DNA of 64,000 nt from Astragalus membranaceus (taxonomy: Eukaryota > Streptophyta > Magnoliopsida > Fabales > Fabaceae). Below, piece after piece: positions 54,605-64,000 of the stretch. Location: assembly GCA_039519185.1 (NCBI GenBank), contig CM076849.1, positions 107,017,806 through 107,081,805 of the forward strand. The letters are read 5' to 3'. Each line of letters opens with the position of its first letter. The first letter of the stretch is position 1. Position numbers and translations under genes: made by a program. Under the pieces are notes generated by a model, which was not told where the DNA came from, did no database searches, and was given only the letters and a program-made list of their open reading frames with translations.

Positions 54605-55048
54605 TAGACGTCCGAATCTGATTTTGACTCCAACACGAAAGCTGTAGCTCTACTTCTCAGCTTTCCAACGCATGCTCATACGCCCCCATCGGGTGAACGT
54701 GGACGAAATTATGCTCTCCGAGCTAGGCAGACCTTCTGGGTCGCTCACGGGCGACCAGCTTTTGTGCGTCCCACTTTGGGCGACCATAAACGGGTGGAAG
54801 ACGCCCGTATTGGATCTTGACTCCAACACGAAAGCTGTAGCTCTACTTCTCAGCTTTCCAACGCATGCTCACACGCCCCCATCGGGTGAACGTGGACGAA
54901 ATTATAGTCTCCGAGCTAGGCAGACCTTCTGGGTCGCTCACGGGCGACCAGCTTTTGTGCGTCCCACTTTGGGCGACCATAAACGGGTGGAAGACGCCCG
55001 TATTGGATCTTGACTCCAACAAGAAAGCTGTAGCTCTACTTCTCAGCT
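54605..55048. repeat. 193-bp tandem repeat, about 2.3 copies
   Basis: GACTCCAACACGAAAGCTGT occurs at about 54626, 54819 and (with one change) 55012, a constant spacing of 193 bp. The sequence between is almost identical. Units contain TTCCAACGCATGCTCA and GGCAGACCTTCTGGGTCG. Confidence 0.95.
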
Positions 55049-55370
55049 GGGATGAAGGACCGAGTTCTGGGCCGCACGCGGGTGGTACCTGCAAAGGCAC
55101 TCCAACGCTCAAGTCAGAGGTGCTTCAACGGGCAGGGTCACAAGGTGAGTAAAACGTACCTGATTATGGAGCTCTGCCATGTATTTATAGTGATAGGGGC
55201 GCCCTGGCCGTTGGCGTGTCTTGCGGAGCACGCCTTGCGTGGGCCGAATTGGGCCGGCCTTGGTCGAATGGGCCGCTGGCCCATGTTGCACCTGGTTGCT
55301 GCGCGCAGCACCCCCTTGCTGCAGGTTGCGCTGGACTGTCTCGTTGGGCCTATTGGGCCACTCCAGAACA
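55049..55370 (-). repeat. Diverged LTR at right end of element P
   Basis: The minus strand starts TGTTCTGGAGTGGCCC and has a CTATAAATACATGG TATA box. It continues into AGCGTTGGAGTGCCTTTGCAGGTACCACCC, parallel to the palindromic LTR but clearly diverged from it. The LTR 3' boundary is not visible. Confidence 0.75.
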
Positions 55371-55375
55371 GTTCT

Positions 55376-57240
55376 TAAGGTGGAAACCCAGTACGTGCTT
55401 GCAAGAGACGAATATATGTGAGCAGGGGCACACTTACCCCTATAAAAAAATATTTTTTGCGCACCCAAGCCCTTAAGTTTGCACAAAGCCCACACTACAC
55501 CATACTCCAACAATCACTCACATCAACTTCTTTCACTCTCTCTCTCTCTCCCTCTCTCTCTCCCTCCCTCCCTCCCGATATATTTGACACCCTAATCCCA
55601 AGTCCTAGATCCAACACTACTGTGATAGAAGGGAGAAAATGATTCAATAAGATAAAAACATGGAGTTAGGGGAGAAATAGATACATAGGGGGAGATGCTT
55701 CCATTTAGCAAAACTGACTAATACAAAATTGAAGTGTGGTCTATATGCGCCACAAACTGAAAACCTATTGTAGAAAAGTTTACAACTATAAGCAATCTAT
55801 ATGCATCCCGAGTACTTAGTTCGGAGCCATTCGTAGAGAAGTTAACAATATTCCGGCAATCTATCTTCACCAAGGGTAGTTAGTGAAGATTTCTTCTCCC
55901 GAATACCCATTGAAGTCGATTGCAAAAATTTGAAACCTTCCCGCAAAGAGCTTGCAACCTGAACACCTTCCCCCTCAAAGAGAATGCTAGTTCAACACCA
56001 CCTTGCCGAGCTAGTATTCTCTTCTACCAAATGGTGTCGAGCGAGCCCAAAAACAATTTGGCATGCTGACCTTCCTTCCAAAAGGGATCAAAATTTGGAC
56101 CAATGATGGTCAAACGTGAAGGGAGAACTAGAGTAAAACGTGAAGGGAGAAAATGACTCCATGAGAAGTGTGGATTAAAATCACCACATTAATCCCCTTA
56201 TATAGGGGAGGGGAGGTTTGAAACAAACATCACATTAAAGTAGGACCAAAAGGAACCAGACAAAATGGCGTTTCCATGGTGATAAGGCCGATGGTAAAAA
56301 ACGAATCGGTCGCGTCGAGCTATAGGAGGAACACATGAAGAGCGGAAAAATTAAGACATGCACAGTAGAGTTCAGACCCACCACCTCAATAGTTGGTCGG
56401 ACCAACATCGTTTAAGGAATATAATTTAGACTTCAACTCGGGAATCGCTCAATTAGTCGAATTGAAGTTCCCAAGTTAACAAGTTAAGTTACCTAGCTAT
56501 TAAACCAACATTTTAAAAGGCCAATCTCGGGATTAATTAGATGATGGCTCGAAATTAAGCTTGGCGAAGGTTCGACATAAAATCTCAGTTCGGTTGTACT
56601 CGTTTAAACAAGCATTATTTTTTTAAGTTCCACAACTTTCAGATTACAATGCATTGTTACCGAGTTATCCATTATCTGAACAAATGCAAATGAAATGTAA
56701 AGCAAAAGAAAAAGTTATCAAAAGATCTCTTTCATTGATTCATAGGTCAGAAGACCATTGACCCACGACTACTTAGACTTACCCAAGTATGACTTCCGGC
56801 CCACAAATAAGACTCAACCACTAGTACACGAAACATATCAATTTTGTGATTTAACACTAGTTTTATTCAACGCGTTACAAACATCAAAATCAACATCGGT
56901 TTTAAGAAGACAACTGTTATAGTATCTTTGATGTAAACAACATTTAAGACGCTTAAATTACATTGACTGATGTTTTAACTACTCGGCTTGGTTATGTTAA
57001 AATATTTAAAACGTTAATCGTTCCACGACTGTTGTTTTTTAATATATACCTCGCAAGGATTCTTTCACACAATTAAAAACGTAAAAACATTGCTAGTTCC
57101 ATGTCACAATTCCTAATGACCAACGCGGATTCTTTAAGAGAATTTGAAACACTTATAACTATCATAATTCCATATCAGTTCTTAAAGCGCTGTGGATTCC
57201 ATGTATGTGTCTCTTAATGCCCGATATGGTATATTCTTTA
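55376..57240. other. Unclassified intergenic sequence
   Basis: It contains a (CT)n/CCCT-rich tract at 55530-55577 and otherwise AT-rich sequence. A CACTAGTACACGAAAC string at 56819 could be one end of a DNA transposon, but no matching opposite end was found. No coding signal. Confidence 0.5.
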
Positions 57241-57480
57241 CTCAGATTTGAATTCAAGGAAACCTCTGTGTATTCCACTCTCTCTCTCTTTCTCTCTCTC
57301 ATTTTCACATAACACTCAAACCCTAGTTTTCCCTTTGTTCTCTCTGTCTCCCTCGTTTCTCCCCCATTCTTTTTGTCTCCCATATTTCTCGATTGCGCTC
57401 TGCGTCTCTATCGGTTCCCTCATTTTCACCGGAACTCTGTCACCTCCTCTTTACGATTTTGTTGATTCGTTTTAGGTTTT
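57240..57480. other. Pyrimidine-rich stretch
   Basis: CTCTCTCTCTTTCTCTCTCTC, then AACCCTAGTTTTCCC and more CT-rich sequence. This resembles a plant 5' leader, but no start codon with a convincing frame follows. Confidence 0.4.
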
Positions 57481-60400
57481 TTTGACAACAGCTACATATG
57501 TTTTATTATTTACGGATCTGTATGTGTTTTATGTTTTATGTTGGATCTATTTGTTTTATGTTTTAACTTTAAATATTGCTGTGATTGCAGTGCCATTGTA
57601 AGCTCAATTATTTAGGGGATGGAAAAATTAGAGAGGCAATTCGAGATAATGAACTTTAGTGAAATGATTTATTCACAAAATTTGTCTAGTCTTTAACCGA
57701 TAAGATGAAGATACAAGAGCATAAGAAGCCAAAATGAACAAAATGCATAAAAAATAGGACAAACTAGAATTGAATTTCAAACAAATCGAAATAGGATTCG
57801 AAAACAATCGAAAGCACAGACACATAGACAGGAATTTTGGTTAAATAAAAATTTTAGAGAAAGAGGGATGAAACTTTCACCTGAAATATAGCCTTCGACC
57901 ACCACCAATGGTGTTCGTACTTTTTTCAACCATCACTGAACCTCCATGAGACCTTGCATACTATCGCAAAATCCTTCTGTTTTGAACGTCGAGGTCACTG
58001 CATTTTTTGTTTCGCTCGCGTCATAGCACGTAGTTTGCTCCCCTTCATCGCTCTAGAAGACCCTGCGACCATCAATGGCTGTTCCGGTGAACTCGCGTCC
58101 AAAAAGCCATCACTGCCGACTTTCATTTATCTATGTCGAAGCTCCATCTCTCCTTCACCTATCTCCCACAAAAATTCTCTCTCTCTCTCTCTCTCTCGCT
58201 CTCTGTTTCTCTCACTCTAGTTATCCTTCTCCATCCCTCTCTTGCCCCTTTTCCCTTCTCTTCTTTCTCCCTCTCTTGCTAATCTATGGTTATCTTTCTC
58301 CCTTTCTGTCGGTATTGTCTCTCTCATCACCACTCTCTGGTTCGAGATCTCTCATCACCACTCTTTGAGCGAGAAGTGACTTGACAAAGAAAGTTAGCAA
58401 ATGATAATTTTACCTATACTCGTTGAGTTGTCAATTGAATGAGGAAACTAGTTCTAGCAGTCCAATTGTGATTTATGTATATATATATATATATATATTA
58501 GATGTAGATATTATTAACATGTGTACTTTTTATAGCTTAGAGGACCGAGAAGATCTCTCCGAGAAGTTTTTCTATCTGGTTTTGGTAAATGAGTTATTTG
58601 CTTCTTCCTTTCCTTGTTCTTCCTTATATATGTTTCTTTTCGGTAATTGCCCACTCGACAGTTCCCTTTGTGGGAGTTACTCTTCTTTGCAACGGCACCT
58701 GTATGGCTTGTTGTTGATTGGGGTGAGTCCTCCTCATAACGGGTCTAGCCTTGCTTTAATGTCTTTGTACTCAGACTGAATATATTGGTACAAATCCCCT
58801 CAAGCACAAGTCCAAAACTCGGACCGGATATGTTGGTACACAAAGTCATCATCGCTATCCGACAATTAACCCATCCATAACATGAGTCTCACATTTTAGT
58901 GTGAATATACTAGTATAAAGTAATTATTTTCTAACTTGAATATCTCTACATTTACATCTTGGGGTCTTCTCCACGTGGCCCTCCAGCACCGTTTGCTCGC
59001 CGAGCTTCCCCACTTCCCCCCACCTCCGGCCACTGCAGAACCGCCATGTGGTCCACGTATGATCCAGATGTGTGTGGTTGCCAAGTAAGCTCCAGTCAGC
59101 AAACGATGGTGATGACGGTATGGTTCTTGTCAGCTGTGGTGTGGGTTTGTCTGGGAAGGAAGAGAGGAGGGAGATTTCTTGTCGTCAGCCAAAGATTTTG
59201 TTTCAGCTTTGTGTACCCACGTGTGTTTCGACTTCTGGTTCCTGTTGCAAAAAAAATTCAACAATACCGACTCTTCTTTGTTAAATCTCCATTACTTTCA
59301 TTCATTCATCATCACTCCTTCAATTGAAGTCACCAAAGATTCCATGGCAGATCCTCCCAGCCATGTGTCTTCATTTTTCTGCTCCCTCTGTGTTTCTATG
59401 TAGCAATCCGAATTTGGAAAGTCAGACACGCAAAACACTCCACACTCAAAACTTTTGGCTACATGAGTTTGCTGGTTTCAACACATATCAAACGAGGGAG
59501 AGAGGGGCAAAAGAGAGAGGTTAGAATCTGAGGGAGTAAAGTGAGAGAGAGTGGAAAACAGGGGTTGAGGTGAGAAAGAGCGTCGTTGCTGCAACCCTCA
59601 CTGCGACGCCAACGGAGACGCCGTCGGAGACTCTGATGACGGTATCAACAATAACGAATCCAAGACGAAAAAGCAACAAAACATGGCATATCTATTACTA
59701 ACAGGGATTCCAACTACCTTTCTCGAACAGTTAATTTATGTGGCCAGTATTTGCCGTGTGTTGCCATCATGCTGGATTCTTTGACCTCGATGGCGTTGAC
59801 TCGAGTTATGGAACCCTTGGTGTGCCATGGTGTAAGTCTCTTTGCGCAGATCTGATCCCTTTCGTTTCTATTTTTTTTTAGGTTTTTTAGGTTTTGTTTG
59901 GTTCGACGGAAAAATCAAAACAGAATGTTAGCTTAGGCGTTAGGAGTTGAGAATTTCATAAGTCTCGAAGATCAAAATAAAATGGTGGTTATTGTCAAAA
60001 AAAATGGTGGTCGATCTGACTAGGGTGAATTCGAGAAAATAAGTTGATAATGTTGGGGAAGATTAGTTTATTGTTCTTCCCCTAGTTTGGGTTTTGTTCT
60101 TTCTGCCTTTATAAATAAGGGTTTCTTCATCTCTTTCTCAAGAACTTAATGAATCAAGATCAGAACTTCTTGGTAGAATTCCGAGTCTGAAATAGGTGAC
60201 TTTTTTTTATCATATTCACATTAGTTGTTGATTTTTATTTCCTTTCTCATTTCTCTGTTTAGCCTATATGTGGTTTGGTCAGGAATAGTGGTTAATTTGG
60301 GAATGAATTCTCCTCTAGCTCCTTGATTTCCACTCCTGAGATCATGTTTGAACAATGCATGTTTTTAACTTATAGTGATTAACGTGGGAATGAATGAACA

Positions 60401-61260
60401 ATTGATATTTGAATAAATGTTTTTGAGTTATAGTCTTTTCATGGATGATTGAGTTGCTATGAAGGTAGTATTAAACATTGGAAATTACAGGTAGTTAAAT
60501 CAACTTGATTTTTTTTAGATATAAGCATAAATATTCTGATCAATACATTGGCATCAAATCTGAGATTCGATTGTTAGTTCATCAGGTCATGATGCAATTT
60601 GTAACACTGAAAAAAATAATATCCAAGCCTGATGATAGCTTAATTTTGTGGGAAGCATTCAAAGCTCATCTATAGGGGATGATGAAGGTCTTGTTGGATT
60701 GTTGGAGGAGTTTTTGATTAGACAGGATAGCTTAATTTTGCTTCTGGTTTTGATATATCTGATACTATTGTCATTTGTGGTGTGTAATTTATGGTTGTTA
60801 GTTATTCTCATTTGTTAATAACAGAAAAGTATGTTTCAATCAAAGAAAGTTAATCAATTTATCCTCCTACAAAGAGTTCTATGATGCAATTTTAAAGCCA
60901 TATACGTGTTCATCTTTTGTCTTGACTCTTCTATTAATGCTTTGCTTGGATGCTTTGCTTGGACGTTTATGGACTAGAAAGAAAGCCTTTCTGGATTTTC
61001 TTTCATACAAGGAAATAATTGATTGAATCTGGAAGCACTACTTTTACTTTTCAATTCTCATTAGCAGTGAAATATTAAGAACGAAATATTCAGATTTTCC
61101 ATTTTCCTTGTATTCCATTTTCTTGTCCGTGGCTTTTTCTTATTAAGGGTACAAAATTGAAGTAGTTTTGTTTTTCTACTTTATTAGGAAATAGGAAATT
61201 TTGCTGTTGGAAGAATTTTAGACTGGGAAAGTTGTTTTTGTTGAAACAGGATCAGAGAGC
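57481..61260. other. Unclassified intergenic sequence
   Basis: It includes CT microsatellites (58169-58205), a (TA)n tract (58476-58499), and two GC-richer leader-like islands (58960-59260, 59560-59850). A block with TTTATAAATAAGGGTTTC near 60110 could be an old LTR. No protein family is recognised. Confidence 0.45.
58476..58499. repeat. (TA)n microsatellite
   Basis: GTATATATATATATATATAT run in AT-rich surroundings. Confidence 0.9.
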
Positions 61261-61638
61261 ATGGCTCCAATGGTTGAGAAATCAAAAATAGGTTAGGCAC
61301 AAATGGCTCATCTGGCTTTATATTAGTTAATTAGTTAATAGTAATATAATACTATTTGATAAGTTGTTCCTTAATCATTTTTTAGGCAATATTTAAGTGT
61401 CTATCTTCCATTGTTTTCTTTGGGAGAAAACTTTAAGATATGGTTTAATAAATCTGATGTATTGAATTGATGAAAGTATTAGAATATGAATTCTTATACA
61501 CTTTATTTGCTTCAGGTCTTCTTCTGGTAAAATGAACCAAGGGAAAGTCCCTAAGAGAGTTCACAAGGCTGAACGGGAGAAATTGAAGTGTGAATGTACA
61601 ATTGAATGAACTCTTTCTTGATCTTGCCAATGCTCTTG
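61261..61638 (+). pseudogene. bHLH47/POPEYE-like transcription factor fragment
   Basis: A short first exon (61261-61291) encodes MAPMVEKSKI and ends in TAG|GTTAGG. A second exon (61516-61638) encodes SSGKMNQGKVPKRVHKAERE, the basic region of plant bHLH proteins of the POPEYE group. It continues toward LNELFLDLANAL and a donor TCTTG|GTAAC. It is broken: the Arg codon after EKLK reads Cys (CGT to TGT), a small insertion shifts the frame just before the helix, and the two exons do not join in frame as written. The helix-loop-helix remainder is not found downstream. POPEYE-type proteins regulate iron-deficiency responses; this copy looks like a gene fragment. Confidence 0.6.
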
Positions 61639-62821
61639 GTAACTTCTTGTGCCTCTTGACTATGTTAAAATTTTATTTTGTGGCCTCTATTTGTTCCAGT
61701 CAACATGATTTTTTTTTTAGTTTTCACTTTGTATGTATTTATTGATCTTCCTTCATGTGTATTATATAGGTGAAGGTATTTCATACTCTGAAGGTACTAA
61801 TTTCAGGCCATATGTTCTTACAAAGAATTTTTGGCAGGTAATCTTCTTTGTATGTATTCATTAGTCGCTGATTTAGAGTTTTTAAACGAAGTAGTGCTAA
61901 TTTAGCTTTATATAGAGTGAGCTGCATTATTCATTAGTTTTGTTATACTAATTCTTTTAGTGTGATTCCACTATTACAACCAAATAAAGGTGTTTTTTTT
62001 TTCACTTACCTTAATATTAGTTTTTGATTTCAGAATTGATGTTTGAATGATGAGAAGTATGTAATCATGGAATCGAAACATTGCATGTCTTAAATAGATT
62101 CTCTTACACAGTGGATTCATAGCTTTGTAGCTTGCTATCTCTATGCCAGTATTGTTATATATTTGCAAAGAACAATTCTTTTATCCCCACTATTTTGATA
62201 TTCACTTTTGGTAGTTTTGGCTTTGCATTACAGGATGGAAGAGGCATTCTATTTACAAGGGACTGAGGGAGATATAGCAAATAGGAGGATCCCTGGACAT
62301 GGTTTGGATCTATGACAAAAGAAGCGTTAATCTTAATCTATGAGATCGTTGGTAATGGAATTATGAAACTAAAGATTATTTGCAATGGACGTCGCAAAAA
62401 ACTAAATAAAAGCTGACATAGATGATGCTAAGGTGACAATTTTTGGCCTTCTTTGGAGGGAATAGTTTGCAAAAAACACTTTTTAAGGTGTGGATAAGCT
62501 GGGAAAGGATGAGTAGGACTGCAGTTTTAGAGATGAATTTTTTCATGTGTATATTCTATAACACAACACTGCAAGTTTGAAAACTTATGCACAATAAAAG
62601 TACAACAAGAATATGGTCTGTTAAGTTGAATCACAAATCTAAAGATCTTTCTGCTTGATCTTTCTGCTCAAAGTTTTACCAAAATGCTTCACTTGGTTCA
62701 CCTTCTAAAAATTTTTAGTGTGGAAATTACTTGTGGAAGTTGAATATAAATTCTTGAATCTTTCCTGATATATTTGACAAATTTTATTTAGGACAAAAGT
62801 GTTAATTAAAGCGTTGACCCC
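61639..62821. other. Unclassified sequence downstream of the bHLH fragment
   Basis: Two exon-like pieces are bounded by AG/GT: 61772-61838 (reads EGISYSEGTNFRPYVLTKNFWQ-like) and about 62235-62330. The second has stops, and no family is recognised. The rest is AT-rich intron- or intergenic-like. Confidence 0.35.
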
Positions 62822-63139
62822 GTGCTATTAAGTCAATAAGCTTTACGTTTGTCATGTTGTGGTATAACCTTGACTCTTTACTAATGTTTTCTTCCCACCC
62901 ATTACTTGCCTTTAAAAATATACTTTAGCGTTGTCATGGTCATAATTTGCAATTAACTTTTAATTTCTGCTACTCTATTATATATCTCAAAAAAATTATT
63001 CATAATCATAACTGTTTTAGTTTTACATTGATTTTAACACTGTAAGTTTCAACTCGGTCCAAATAAATTCCCCAGCAATCAATTGCGACAGTAATTTACC
63101 AATACACCAATTAGGTAAACCTTATTGACTTAATAGCAC
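62822..63139. repeat. Candidate foldback/MITE-like unit with 25-bp inverted ends
   Basis: GTGCTATTAAGTCAATAAGCTTTAC at 62822-62846 is matched by its reverse complement at 63115-63139 with one mismatch. The 268 bp between are AT-rich. No target duplication is obvious, so the class is open. Confidence 0.4.
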
Positions 63140-63144
63140 AATGC

Positions 63145-63493
63145 AAAAAAAATGGATTGGGCCACTACAGCATTTTGCACTAAGGCTCGATACCAAAAGC
63201 AAACCCACTAATGATCAATGGTGAAGATCAAAGACCTATATCCAATGGTTCCCATTGATCCCCGAAACCTATAAATAAGCATTCAATGCTAGCATTAAAG
63301 GTACACATTTCCCCAATTCTCAAACTTGCAACTGACTCACTAGTTGACTAGAGCGTCGGAGTGTCATTGCAGGTACCACCCCACCTCAGATCAGAGCTCA
63401 AGCTCGGGTTGACCAAGAACACAGCTACCAACTATCTCGGATCGGATCTGATATCCAAGGTCGGATACAAGGCAGGAGATAAGGTACAGAACA
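63145..63493 (+). repeat. LTR of a Tat-like element (element Q), 5' end approximate
   Basis: It contains a TATA box AACCTATAAATAAGC (about 63265), GAGCGTCGGAGTGTCATTGCAGGTACC (from 63352) and the end GTACAGAACA. All are shared with element T, and the middle motif also with element P. The upstream limit is not sharply visible. Confidence 0.7.
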
Positions 63494-63511
63494 TTGGCGG
63501 CCACAGTGGGA
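63494..63511 (+). promoter_or_regulatory. Primer binding site of element Q
   Basis: TTGGCGGCCACAGTGGGA directly after ACAGAACA, one base different from element T. Confidence 0.78.
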
Positions 63512-63553
63512 GCATCTTATACTCTATCCCTCCCCCATCTCCTTGGTCAGCGA

Positions 63554-64000
63554 TGGCTCCAGTGTTACGTCAGAGGAATGTCTCAAGTGCTATAGTGAGA
63601 CCCGATCAATAGCAGGAAACCCCCGAAGGAGTAGCAGTCACTCTGCCCTGTAGCTCGGCCCATGACCACAACTCGTCCAGAGCAATGGTTCCCATAAGCT
63701 CCACCTGGAATCAACTTTCACGTCCTCCCCAGCTGTCCAGGTGCCGATCGACAATGTTCAACAGCTCGCCCAGCTGCTGACAAGACAGGCCGAGGCTGAT
63801 CAGCAGAGGAGTCAGCGCTACTCCCAACTGGAGGTTGAAATTACCGAGATCCGAGATCGCGACATCCCGGATCGGTCCTCTCCTCAAAACCATCCTCCCA
63901 GCAGAAGGACGTCTAGTCAAAGGCGTCACCGATCTCCAGCATGGAGGAGACACCACCACCGTTCACCACCTCGTCGGAAAGGAAGACGAGGATCTGGAAC
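63554..64000 (+). pseudogene. Degenerate gag of element Q, cut by window end
   Basis: It starts MAPVLRQRNVSSAIVRPDQ and meets TAG at 63611-63613, followed by CAGGAA (Gln codon to amber is the simple reading). A frame change after about 63720 gives a coiled stretch (NVQQLAQLLTRQAEADQQRS). A basic Arg/His/Ser-rich segment (RRHRSPAWRRHHHRSPPRRK) follows, closely parallel in layout to the gag of element T. Confidence 0.72.

Larger units (their letters stand above)
53029..55375. mobile_element. Aberrant LTR-element insertion with a palindromic LTR, TSD GTTCT (element P)
   Basis: GTTCT at 53029-53033 and 55371-55375 brackets a 2337-bp insert. It starts TGTTCCGGAGTGGGC and ends GGCCACTCCAGAACA. Both termini are therefore the same (U3) kind of LTR end, in opposite orientation. 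Inside: a palindrome made of one LTR head-to-head with itself, a minus-strand polypurine tract (CTTGGGGGGCAAC) next to 53726, short repeats, a 193-bp tandem repeat and a diverged LTR copy at the right end. No coding domains. Confidence 0.85.

Noticed and set aside
56819..57060. CACTA-like DNA transposon end (CACTAGTACACG)
   Set aside because: No matching inverted end or 3-bp target duplication was found; one 5-base core word is too little.
57240..57480. Plant gene promoter and 5' leader
   Set aside because: Pyrimidine-rich sequence and a CCCTAG word are suggestive, but no TATA box with a following credible coding frame is present.

Overview
The window is intergenic DNA of a flowering plant, almost certainly a eudicot. 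It is AT-rich and built mainly of nested LTR retrotransposons: Athila, Ogre/Tat, a chromovirus-like element, Ty1-copia, and non-autonomous Tat relatives. An Ogre element with its extra ORF1 and spliced pol, and Athila elements with an env-position ORF, are plant-specific; the species cannot be named from this. I see no intact cellular gene. Host coding sequence is limited to a processed ubiquitin-S27a retrocopy, a decayed bHLH exon, and possibly one signal-peptide exon.

Left block (1-31.5 kb). The oldest layer is a plus-strand Tat-type element (LTR end, primer site, gag and long repeat arrays, about 27.9-31.5 kb). A minus-strand copia element sits in its LTR. The copia gag was then split by a complete minus-strand Ogre (5671-26313, target duplication GGCAT) and by a plus-strand Athila (Athila A, ending at 5569). 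Athila A was itself hit by the ubiquitin-S27a retrocopy (15-bp target duplication). After the Ogre inserted, its 3' LTR was rebuilt. It now contains a 2.46-kb copy of the DNA flanking the opposite LTR, plus a 365-bp repeat of the LTR end. This is the expected product of break repair by templated synthesis.

Middle block (31.5-53.0 kb). Athila B carries gag, protease and the env-position ORF but has no reverse transcriptase or integrase. Athila A retains pol remnants but lacks the env-position ORF. Then follow 1.5 kb of low-copy-looking DNA and a small copia-type element. That element is split by a chromovirus-like element with near-identical 2.8-kb LTRs (target duplication CTTGT) and almost no coding capacity. 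Inside the chromovirus lies an Athila solo LTR (target duplication TGTAC).

Right block (53.0-64.0 kb). A 2.34-kb insertion flanked by GTTCT has one LTR present as a head-to-head palindrome with 325-bp arms. From 55.4 to 63.1 kb the DNA is mostly unclassified, with pyrimidine-rich stretches, a broken bHLH47/POPEYE-like exon and a candidate foldback element. The window ends inside the gag of another Tat-like element.

Two patterns cross element boundaries. A CpG-dense hairpin cassette (TCGCGTCGCGA...TCGCGACGCGA) occurs in the LTRs of both Athila and the unrelated chromovirus, and upstream of the Athila env-position ORF. A GCGTCGGAGTG...GGTACC motif is shared by the LTRs of three Tat-like elements. 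Most inactivating stops in these elements fit C-to-T change at CAG or CGA codons, as expected from deamination of methylated cytosine.
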